From the NCBI GenBank assembly GCA_902826155.1, contig CADEDU010000094.1, positions 15,238-24,509 on the forward strand: a stretch of 9,272 bases of DNA, read 5' to 3'. This DNA is from an uncultured beta proteobacterium. Lineage in GTDB: Bacteria; Pseudomonadota; Gammaproteobacteria; Burkholderiales; SG8-39. Every line of letters starts with the position of its first letter. Positions within the stretch are counted from its first letter, which is position 1. Below are positions 1-5,879 of the stretch, in pieces. The position numbers were made by a program, and so were the translations under genes. The notes beneath the pieces were generated by a model. The model searched no databases. It was given only the letters and a program-made list of their open reading frames with translations, and was not told the origin of the DNA.

Positions 1-1293
1 ACGTTCACCGATGAAGTGATCCATCACGCCAAGCGCGCGGTGATCGACTGGTACGCCGCACTGTTGCCCGGCGCGGTGGTCGCGCCTGCCACAGCGCTGG
101 AACGCGCACTCGCCGAAGAGTTGGACCGCGGCGATGCCACGCTCGCGCTCGGTCGCGCGGCCACGACGCGCACGGCGGCACTGATCAACGGCACCGCTGC
201 ACACACCGTCGAGTTCGACGACATCTTCAAGTTCGGCATCTACCATCCGGGCGCGCCCACCATCTCGGCCGCACTCGCCATGGGGCAAGCCACGCGCGCA
301 AGCGGCCTGACGTTCCTGCGCGCGGTGATCGCCGGCTACGAAATCTCCACGCGCATCGGTGCCGCGATGGGCCGCGCGCATTACAAGTACTGGCACAACA
401 CCGGCACGATCGGCGTGTTCGGCGCCACGCCGGCCGCGGGCCTGCTGCTTGGCCTGCCCCGCAACCAGCACATGCACGCGATGGCCACCGTCACCACGTT
501 CGCAGCCGCGCTGCAGCAGGCGTTCCGCATGGACTCGATGTCCAAGCCGCTGCACGCCGGCCGCGCCGCCGAAGCCGGGGTACTCGCCGCACGCGCAGCA
601 CAGGAAGGCGTGATCGGCTCGCTCGACGTCATCGACGGCGAAGCCGGGTTCGGTGTGGCGATGGGCGATGGCCCGGATTGGAACAAGGCGCTCGCCACGC
701 TCGGCCGCGACTGGCACATCTGCGTGATGACGTTCAAGAACCACGGCTGCTGCGGCCACACGTTCGCGGCCATCGATGGAGCGCTCGCGTTGAAGGAGAA
801 GCTCGCGCTCAAGCCCTCCGACATACGCCGCGTGCGCGTGGCGACCTACAAGGCGGGACTGGAAGTCGCCAACATCAAACAGCCGCGCACCGCCGCTGAA
901 GCCAAGTTCAGCATGGGCTACGTCGTGGCGAACGCGCTGGTGCACGGCAGCGTGCGGCTCGATGCGTTCGAACCCACGCGACTGGAAGATCGCGCCACAC
1001 GGGCGCTGATGGAGAACGTGGAAGTCGTGCTCGATCCGGAACTCGACGCGACGTTTCCCAACCAGCGCGCGGCGCGCGTGACGGTGGAAACGGCCGACGG
1101 TCGCTCCGAGACGTTCTATCAGCCCAATCGCAAGGGCGATCCCGAACTGCCGCTCAGCGATCGCGAGCTGGATGCGAAATTCCTGGAGCTGGCCGCCCCG
1201 GTGATCGGCAAGACGCAGGCCGACGCGCTGCTCGCGAGGTTGTGGCGGCTGGAGACGGAACCCACGCTCGACTTCACGCGCAGGCTGCGATAG
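1..1293 (+). CDS. MmgE/PrpD family protein (5' end outside window)
   Basis: This frame is open from the first base, so the gene begins upstream; 430 codons plus TAG are visible and probably only 15-20 residues are missing from a family of about 450 aa. A GTG at base 16 lies inside the usual N-terminal helix (VIHHAKRAVIDWYAALLPG) and is unlikely to be the start. Numbering visible codons from base 1, the residues that line the active site in this fold (named from cis-aconitate decarboxylase) all appear present: the FDD acidic pair at 73-74, His82 in HPGAP, His132 in WHNTGTIG, Lys182 in SKPLHAG and His253 in the CCGHTF segment. The family includes 2-methylcitrate dehydratase (PrpD), cis-aconitate decarboxylase and iminodisuccinate epimerase, acting on di- and tricarboxylates in the cytoplasm. 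Lack of prpB/prpC neighbours argues against a simple PrpD call; the substrate is unknown. It converges on the pseudokinase gene. Family assignment is firm, the reaction is not. Confidence 0.93.
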   Translation, partial: TFTDEVIHHAKRAVIDWYAALLPGAVVAPATALERALAEELDRGDATLALGRAATTRTAALINGTAAHTVEFDDIFKFGIYHPGAPTISAALAMGQATRASGLTFLRAVIAGYEISTRIGAAMGRAHYKYWHNTGTIGVFGATPAAGLLLGLPRNQHMHAMATVTTFAAALQQAFRMDSMSKPLHAGRAAEAGVLAARAAQEGVIGSLDVIDGEAGFGVAMGDGPDWNKALATLGRDWHICVMTFKNHGCCGHTFAAIDGALALKEKLALKPSDIRRVRVATYKAGLEVANIKQPRTAAEAKFSMGYVVANALVHGSVRLDAFEPTRLEDRATRALMENVEVVLDPELDATFPNQRAARVTVETADGRSETFYQPNRKGDPELPLSDRELDAKFLELAAPVIGKTQADALLARLWRLETEPTLDFTRRLR

Positions 1294-1346
1294 CCCCCCC
1301 GCGCTCCGCGCCGGAACGAACTCGCGCAGCCTGCGAGGAGCAGGCT
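1279..1346. terminator. Overlapping inverted repeats between convergent genes
   Basis: A perfect 11-bp inverted repeat pairs 1279-1289 (CGCAGGCTGCG, ending two bases before the TAG stop) with 1325-1335. A second, mutually exclusive 7-bp stem pairs 1328-1334 with 1340-1346 around the 5-nt loop GAGGA. Either could act as a bidirectional transcript end between the convergent MmgE/PrpD and kinase-like genes. Neither is followed by a T-tract on either strand, so an intrinsic terminator is not proven. Confidence 0.25.
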
Positions 1347-1364
1347 CCCTGGTACGGAGATGCG

Positions 1365-2696
1365 CTAGCCGCGCTGCCCGCACACGTTGAGATAGTAGTT
1401 CGCCTCTTCCCAGTTGAGCGACACACCGGCGACGAACCGCTTCATTCCCAGGTCCGGGCAGGAGCAGCTCGGGCAAGCTTCCGCGGCACTCGCCTGCGCC
1501 TGTTGCAGTGCTGCCGCTCGCGCGGCCGAACTCTCGCCCGTACCACGCGATGCGTCGCTTTCCGCCGCGCGCGAGTTCGGTTCGGGAGTGCGGTCGGTGT
1601 TGCGCTCCGCGGCCTTCGCTTGAACCTTCTCGGCCGGCAGTTTTTCGGTGCGCGCTTGGGCGGGCTTGTCGGCACCGGGCTCACGCTCGACCCGCGACGC
1701 GTTGACCGTGTGTGCGAGGGTAATCCGTTTGCTATCGATCACGACCGGCGCATCAGCGACGACCGGATCGCGCGCCTGCGACACCGGTGCTGGCACCTCC
1801 ATCGTCGCGGTGTTATTCAGTAGCAGGGTCGCGCCCCACCAGGGCGTCGGCGGGAGGTTAGCCGCGACAGTGGTCGGCGCCGCGAAGTGCGTCCACATCG
1901 AATGCACCGCGACCCCGAGCATGAAGGCCACGGTTGCGGTGATCGCGGCGTGCGCGTGCGGTCCGACTCTGCGAGCCAGCCGGCGCAGCGGCGCCTTCGA
2001 CAATCCGGCATCGCCGCCGAAAGCGGAAGCGAGCTCGGCCATGGTCACGCGCCGCTCGATGCGGCGGGGTTCGAGTGCACGCAGCAGCATGGCGTTCTGT
2101 TTGGCGCTCAACCCCTGCACCACCGCCGGCTGGAAGCTGCCGTCGAGCGCATCGAGCGCCGAACGGCGCGCATAAGGATGAAGGCCGGTGAGCAGTTCGT
2201 AAGCCACGCAGGCGAACGCGTACACGTCGTCGCTCTCCTGCGCCGGCTCTCGCGCCAGCACCTCTGCGCTCACGTAAGGAAGATCGCAGAAACCCGGGAT
2301 GCGATCGGGCCTGCTGCCGCCCGCATCAACGCCGGCCGCGTGGCCTTCGTTGGCGAACTCAGCAGTGCCGCCCCACGCGTCGATGCGGATCGCGCTCGGC
2401 CTCACGTCGAGGTGCAGCAGGCCGCTCTGATGCATGCGTGCCAGGGCGTGCGCCAACTGGCCGATGATCTCGACTTCGCGCCCGACCTCGATCGGGCCCT
2501 GTCGCGCGGTGATGTACTGATCGAGCGGCTCGCTGCGCGATGATCGACCGCGCGCCTCAGCCGCTTTGGTTGTCGGATTGGATGCCGCAGTGACTGCCGC
2601 ATCGGATACCGCATCGGCTACTCGTGGTGCCGGTTCCCCAACCGCTTCCGCAACAGGTTCGGGGCCGTTCGCTTGCCAAGTGGCTTGGTCCAGCAT
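1365..2696 (-). CDS. Membrane-anchored pseudokinase lacking the kinase N-lobe
   Basis: 443 aa. Residues 1-56 are Ala/Glu-rich with no glycine-rich loop and no VAIK-type lysine. Residues 57-228 match a bacterial Ser/Thr kinase C-lobe: LDQYIT at 58, the catalytic-loop equivalent HLDVRPSAI at 95-103, an APE-like SAE at 143-145, and the well-kept DDVYAFACVAYELLTG at 156-171. The catalytic loop keeps Asp97, but the usual Lys is Arg99 and the metal-binding Asn is Ala102; the DFG position appears to be EFA (113-115). Residues 248-272 form one membrane segment preceded by RRLARR, placing the kinase part in the cytoplasm. A charged linker (about 335-400) leads to a Cys-containing tail (C408, C411, C413, C439). 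A strong Shine-Dalgarno 5 nt before the ATG supports this start, and the frame upstream hits a stop at 2745-2747 with no kinase sequence. It is probably a non-catalytic signalling or scaffold protein; regulatory partners are not visible. Confidence 0.85.
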   Translation of the reverse strand: MLDQATWQANGPEPVAEAVGEPAPRVADAVSDAAVTAASNPTTKAAEARGRSSRSEPLDQYITARQGPIEVGREVEIIGQLAHALARMHQSGLLHLDVRPSAIRIDAWGGTAEFANEGHAAGVDAGGSRPDRIPGFCDLPYVSAEVLAREPAQESDDVYAFACVAYELLTGLHPYARRSALDALDGSFQPAVVQGLSAKQNAMLLRALEPRRIERRVTMAELASAFGGDAGLSKAPLRRLARRVGPHAHAAITATVAFMLGVAVHSMWTHFAAPTTVAANLPPTPWWGATLLLNNTATMEVPAPVSQARDPVVADAPVVIDSKRITLAHTVNASRVEREPGADKPAQARTEKLPAEKVQAKAAERNTDRTPEPNSRAAESDASRGTGESSAARAAALQQAQASAAEACPSCSCPDLGMKRFVAGVSLNWEEANYYLNVCGQRG

Positions 2697-2701
2697 GATG
2701 G

Positions 2702-2710
2702 CCTTCCTTT
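2702..2710 (-). promoter_or_regulatory. Ribosome-binding site deciding the pseudokinase start
   Basis: On the minus strand AAAGGAAGG lies 5 nt before the ATG at 2696. This near-optimal site argues that the short, N-lobe-less protein is what is made, rather than a remnant of a longer kinase. Confidence 0.7.
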
Positions 2711-2725
2711 GGATGCCGCGGCACG

Positions 2726-2748
2726 GTGAGCGCTCCGGACGCTCTCAC
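2726..2748. promoter_or_regulatory. 23-bp imperfect palindrome upstream of the pseudokinase
   Basis: GTGAGCGC (2726-2733) faces GCTCTCAC (2741-2748); 7 of the 8 arm positions pair around a 7-nt centre. It lies 29-52 bases upstream of the pseudokinase ATG, just upstream of its Shine-Dalgarno, a position suited to an operator or a 5'-leader hairpin. No protein can be named for it and a promoter could not be placed with confidence. Confidence 0.35.
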
Positions 2749-2825
2749 ACCTTGCACCGCGCTTCAGCCCGACGATCGTCACATGCCGGACGATTCGCGC
2801 AGGGGCCGTCGGGCGCGCTATCCAC

Positions 2826-2909
2826 GCCGTTGAACGGCACTGACAAACCGTTGGTATGTGAAGGTTGATACGCGCGCGCGTCGGCCGGACCGAATGGCTT
2901 TGACAAAGC
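2826..2909. repeat. Short palindromes and 19-bp imperfect direct repeat in the kinase-SDR spacer
   Basis: Two odd-length 13-bp perfect palindromes sit at 2826-2838 (GCCGTT-G-AACGGC) and 2897-2909 (GCTTTG-A-CAAAGC), with a 12-bp alternating purine-pyrimidine palindrome (ACGCGCGCGCGT) between them at 2870-2881. A direct repeat links 2832-2850 and 2892-2910 (15 of 19 bases identical, exactly 60 bp apart, core TGACAAA). A shorter related core, CACAAACCG, recurs at 2952-2960. The 292-bp spacer (2697-2988) otherwise holds no credible gene. Confidence 0.45.
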
Positions 2910-2920
2910 GGCGTAGGCGC

Positions 2921-2939
2921 GGTGCTGCGCAGCAGCACC
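2921..2939 (-). terminator. Tight hairpin downstream of the SDR gene
   Basis: GGTGCTGC (2921-2928) and GCAGCACC (2932-2939) form a perfect 8-bp GC-rich stem with a 3-nt loop. It lies 49-67 bases past the SDR stop codon, so it could end the catabolic transcript or stabilise its 3' end. There is no T-tract after it on the minus strand, so it is not a canonical intrinsic terminator. Confidence 0.35.
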
Positions 2940-2988
2940 CAACAGGCGGCCCACAAACCGCCTCGACACCCGCAACGATGGAGTAGTG

Positions 2989-3780
2989 TCAGTAGCTGAT
3001 CGCTCTGCCCGACCCGCCATCGACCGCAACGGCTTGCCCGGTGATCGCACCGGCGGCGGTGGAGCACAGAAACACCACGAGGTTGGCGATGTCGGCCGGC
3101 TCGATGAACCGACCGATCGGGATCTCGCGCTTGCGCAGCGCCGTCACTTCCTCGAGCGACAGGCCGTCGAGCTCGGCCCAGCGCTTGAGCCCGCCTTCCA
3201 GGCGCGGTGTCCAGGTGTACCCGGGATGGACCGCGTTGACCGTGATGCCGTCCTTGCCGACCTGCTCGGCCAGGTGCTTGGCGAAGTTGGTGACCGCCGC
3301 GTTGACCACGCCGTTAGTCATGCGGTACTCGGTGACGATGCGTGCCGTCATGCCCGCCACGTTGATGATCCGACCCCAGCGCGCCTCGCTCATCGTCGGG
3401 AGCACCGCGCGAGCCATGCGCACGTAGCCCATCAACTTGACGTCGATGTGATGGCGCCATTCCTCCTCCGACAGGGCAGAGAAGCCGGCCTGCGACGAAG
3501 CCACGGCGTTGTTGACCAGAATGTCGATGCGCCCGAACTTCTGCAGGACGCGCTCGGCGAGCATGTCGATGTCGCCGGGCTTGGTCATGTCGGCCACCAC
3601 CGCAAGCACCTGCACGCCGCGCGCACCGATCAGTGCCGCCGCCGCATCGAGCTCGGCCTTGCCGCGAGCGCAGATCGCAATCTGCACGCCTTCGGCAGCG
3701 AGCGCGTGCGCCACCGCCAATCCGATGCCCTTGCTGCCGCCGGTGATGACCGCCACCCGCCCTGTCAGACCAAAATCCAT
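2989..3780 (-). CDS. Atypical short-chain dehydrogenase/reductase (SDR) family protein
   Basis: 263 aa, normal length for a classical SDR. The nucleotide-binding TGGSKGIG (13-20), Asp64 (adenine-ring contact in VVADMT), NNA (90-92) and the DGGSG C-terminus region (254-258) are all present, so the Rossmann fold and NAD(P) binding look intact. The catalytic region does not: aligned on Lys168 and the usual spacing, the Ser falls on Gly143 (NVAGM), the Tyr on Asn156 and the YxxxK Lys on Asn160; the fourth catalytic residue, Asn, appears to be Lys115 (DVKLMG). Tyr152 is nearby but lacks a +4 Lys. The ATG at 3780 is chosen because GGAGG stands 4 nt before it and the Rossmann strand starts at once; an in-frame GTG at 3825 would add 15 repeat-encoded residues. 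It is the last gene of the probable bug-tauD-mle-sdr operon. It may have a different catalytic mechanism or a binding role; the substrate is unknown. Confidence 0.88.
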   Translation of the reverse strand: MDFGLTGRVAVITGGSKGIGLAVAHALAAEGVQIAICARGKAELDAAAALIGARGVQVLAVVADMTKPGDIDMLAERVLQKFGRIDILVNNAVASSQAGFSALSEEEWRHHIDVKLMGYVRMARAVLPTMSEARWGRIINVAGMTARIVTEYRMTNGVVNAAVTNFAKHLAEQVGKDGITVNAVHPGYTWTPRLEGGLKRWAELDGLSLEEVTALRKREIPIGRFIEPADIANLVVFLCSTAAGAITGQAVAVDGGSGRAISY

Positions 3781-3781
3781 G

Positions 3782-3833
3782 CCGCCTCCGTTAGACCGCT
3801 CCGTTGGGCCACTCGGTTGAGCCACTCGGTTAA
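3782..3833 (-). repeat. Four tandem 13-bp units filling the MLE-SDR spacer
   Basis: Read on the minus strand the units are TTAACCGAGTGGC (3833-3821), TCAACCGAGTGGC (3820-3808), CCAACGGAGCGGT (3807-3795) and CTAACGGAGGCGG (3794-3782). The first two differ at one base; the others keep the core AAC-S-GAG. The last unit contains the GGAGG (3785-3789) that serves as Shine-Dalgarno of the SDR. The array occupies nearly all of the 58-nt gap between the MLE stop and the SDR start. Confidence 0.7.
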
Positions 3834-3838
3834 GCCCA

Positions 3839-4948
3839 TTACCGTGCGGCGACTCGCGCCGTGCCGAAGCGCTCGCTGCGCAGTGTCAGACGCGCAAGCA
3901 CCTGTTCATCGAGTTGCGGCCGGTACCTGCGCGGAATCACCATCGCACCGTTCTCGAACGGCAGCGGCTCGCGGAACAATCGATCGGCGGGCTTGAGATA
4001 GCCGTTCATCTCGCCGGCATTGTCGATCAGCTCACGCGCCACACACCCTTCTATCCAGCAGGCGATCTCGGTGGCGACGCCGTTGCCCAGCACGCGCTGC
4101 ATGCCGTGCTGCGTGATCAGTTTCAGGTCGCTTGCGAGTGCGTCGATGCCGCCCGCCTTGGCCAGCTTGAGCTTGATGTAGCGCGCGGCCTCCAATCGGG
4201 CGGCCCGCTCGATGTCGGCGCTGACGTAGATCGACTCGTCGAGCATCATCGGCACCGGGGCGATGCGCGCGAGCGCCTGGGCCGCCTCCCAGTCGTGATC
4301 GGCGCAGGGCTGCTCGAACAATTCGATCCCGGTCGGATCGAGCGCCGCCGTGAACGTCTCGGCATCGGCGCGCGCGTAGCCCTGATTGCCGTCGAGCCGG
4401 ATCAGCGCGCGCGAACCGACGCAACGCTGGATGAATCGTACGCGCGCAATGTCGGCCTGCACGGCGAAGCCGACCTTGACCTTGAGCGTGCGAAATCCAT
4501 CGGCCAGCAGCCGCTCGACTTCGGCGGCGATTGCACGCTCCTCTTTGGCGTTGACCGGGGCGAGCAACGGTACGCGCGCCGCCTGCTCGAGCGGTGCGAG
4601 CAGCGCATGCCCTTCAGCCATCTCGATCGCGGTAGTCAGCGTGGCCACCGCGTGTGAGTGTTCAGCGCGATGCGCCACCAGCGCGGCTTTGACTGCACCG
4701 GTCTCGCGCCCGATGGCCGCGCGGCCGTGCTCGAGACAGAACTGCCAGCCGCCGGCGCGCGTCTCGTGGGTGTATCCCTCGACGATCACCGCCTCGCCGA
4801 AGCCTGAGGCGCCGTCGCTGGTGCGCACCTGCACCACCAGCGCATCGAGCGCATCGATGGTGGCGATCGCGCTCGGATACGGCTCGCTGAGCGGCATGCG
4901 CAGCTCGCGCACGACGATCTCGTCGAGCAGCGCGCCGGCGCGGCTCAC
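3839..4948 (-). CDS. Enolase-superfamily (mandelate racemase/muconate lactonizing enzyme) protein
   Basis: 369 aa from the GTG at 4948, the family's usual size. The N-terminal capping domain (about 10-125) is followed by a barrel with the expected sites: LKVKV at 155-159 with the KxK lysines 156 and 158, metal ligands Asp186 (RLDGNQG), Glu212 (LFEQP) and Asp237 (LDES), and the opposite-face lysine Lys259 in YIKLKLAKAGGID. KxK plus the distal lysine places it in the muconate-cycloisomerase subgroup (cycloisomerases, OSBS, epimerases), which abstract a proton alpha to a carboxylate with Mg2+. I see no feature that fixes the substrate. The frame is open up to 5050, but that extension overlaps the dioxygenase gene and is Arg/Ser-rich, unlike the family; the GTG gives a 34-nt gap. 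No clear ribosome-binding site precedes it, so the start could shift by several codons and translation may be coupled to the upstream gene. Confidence 0.88.
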   Translation of the reverse strand: MSRAGALLDEIVVRELRMPLSEPYPSAIATIDALDALVVQVRTSDGASGFGEAVIVEGYTHETRAGGWQFCLEHGRAAIGRETGAVKAALVAHRAEHSHAVATLTTAIEMAEGHALLAPLEQAARVPLLAPVNAKEERAIAAEVERLLADGFRTLKVKVGFAVQADIARVRFIQRCVGSRALIRLDGNQGYARADAETFTAALDPTGIELFEQPCADHDWEAAQALARIAPVPMMLDESIYVSADIERAARLEAARYIKLKLAKAGGIDALASDLKLITQHGMQRVLGNGVATEIACWIEGCVARELIDNAGEMNGYLKPADRLFREPLPFENGAMVIPRRYRPQLDEQVLARLTLRSERFGTARVAAR

Positions 4949-4982
4949 GACAAAAGGCCCATGGCGATCGACGCTGCGCTGC

Positions 4983-5843
4983 TCACGCCGCGGCGAAATC
5001 GAGCAGCTGCGTGCGATGCAAGATGCGCCGCGCCGCAGGATCGAACGCATCGCGCCGATGCATCACGCAACGGTTGTCCCACATGACGACATCGCCCGGC
5101 TGCCACTTGTGTGCGAACGCGATCTCCGGCCGCGTTGCGTACAGCCACAACTCGTCGAGCAGTGCTTCGCTGTCGGCGATGGACAGACCGACGATCCACG
5201 CCCAGTTGCGCCGCCCCAGATACAACGCCTTGCGCCCGGTCTGCGGATGCACCAGCACCAGCGGATGGCGCGCGCCCGGCACTTGCGTCACGTCCTTCGC
5301 GTCTTCGAATCCCTTGCGTAGTGTGCCCGCGCTGGTGTGCGCGGCGTCGTGATTGCACTTGAGCGTGGCGATGCACTGCTTGAGCGTATCGGGCAGGCTG
5401 TCGTAGGCGAGATACATGTTGCAGAACCAGGTGTCGCCGCCGGACTTGGGGACTTCGATGCTGTAGAGGATGCTGGCCGGCGGCGGCGTGTCGATGTAGG
5501 TCATGTCGCTATGCCACACCAACTCGCCATCGCCCAGCGCGCCGATCGGCACGCCGCTCTCGAGCACGTTGGAGACGACGGTCACCTCGGGCATCGAGGG
5601 AACGTGCGAGAGTCCCTTGCTCGCCTTCTCGACGATCGGCGCGCGCTCCAAGCGCCCGAATCGCTGGCTGAACGCCACCAGCGCCTCGTCGCTCAGCCGC
5701 TGCCCGCGAATCACCAGCACCGAATGCTCGAGCCATGCATCGACGAGTTGCCGTGCAAGCGTGGCATCGAGCGGTTTGGACAGATCGACGCCGCCGATCT
5801 CCGCGCCGAGCGGGCCGTGTTTCGTGACGATGTTCAAGCTCAT
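4983..5843 (-). CDS. TauD/TfdA-family 2-oxoglutarate-dependent dioxygenase
   Basis: 286 aa, typical of the family. The Fe(II) ligands are His111 and Asp113 (VWHSDMTY) and His262 (DNRCVMHRRD). Arg273 and Arg277 (RRILHRT) stand 11 and 15 residues after the distal His, matching the co-substrate and substrate arginines of TauD, and Thr138 in GGDTWF fits the conserved 2-oxoglutarate-contacting Thr. The enzyme should hydroxylate a carboxylate- or sulfonate-bearing compound in the cytoplasm with release of succinate and CO2; known relatives act on taurine, 2,4-D, alkyl sulfates and carnitine-like acids, and the sequence does not tell which applies. The ATG at 5843 is preferred over an in-frame TTG at 5858 because GAGA lies 7 nt upstream and the fold starts there. 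It follows the Bug receptor gene by 36 nt and precedes the MLE-like gene by 34 nt. Confidence 0.92.
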   Translation of the reverse strand: MSLNIVTKHGPLGAEIGGVDLSKPLDATLARQLVDAWLEHSVLVIRGQRLSDEALVAFSQRFGRLERAPIVEKASKGLSHVPSMPEVTVVSNVLESGVPIGALGDGELVWHSDMTYIDTPPPASILYSIEVPKSGGDTWFCNMYLAYDSLPDTLKQCIATLKCNHDAAHTSAGTLRKGFEDAKDVTQVPGARHPLVLVHPQTGRKALYLGRRNWAWIVGLSIADSEALLDELWLYATRPEIAFAHKWQPGDVVMWDNRCVMHRRDAFDPAARRILHRTQLLDFAAA

Positions 5844-5879
5844 GGTCGTATCTCGCAAGAAAGTTCTGCGGGTTCGTTG

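Noticed and set aside
1887..2543. Plus-strand frame of 218 codons opposite the pseudokinase, with others at 1648-2175 and 1242-1823
   Set aside because: No recognisable motifs, overlapping one another and a motif-bearing minus-strand gene.
2697..3067. Possible kinase N-lobe upstream in another frame (frameshifted full-length kinase)
   Set aside because: The in-frame codons stop at 2745-2747 and the other minus-strand frames here are Arg/Cys-rich without a glycine loop or VAIK-like motif.
3781..3825. Upstream GTG start for the SDR
   Set aside because: The extra 15 residues are encoded by the tandem repeat and precede a complete SDR N-terminus with its own GGAGG site.
2986..3996. 336-codon open frame on the plus strand opposite the SDR and the MLE 3' end
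   Set aside because: Antisense shadow; composition is Arg/His/Ala-rich and it runs through the tandem-repeat spacer.
4949..5050. N-terminal extension of the MLE-like protein by 34 residues
   Set aside because: It overlaps the dioxygenase gene, is Arg/Ser-rich, and makes the protein longer than the family norm.
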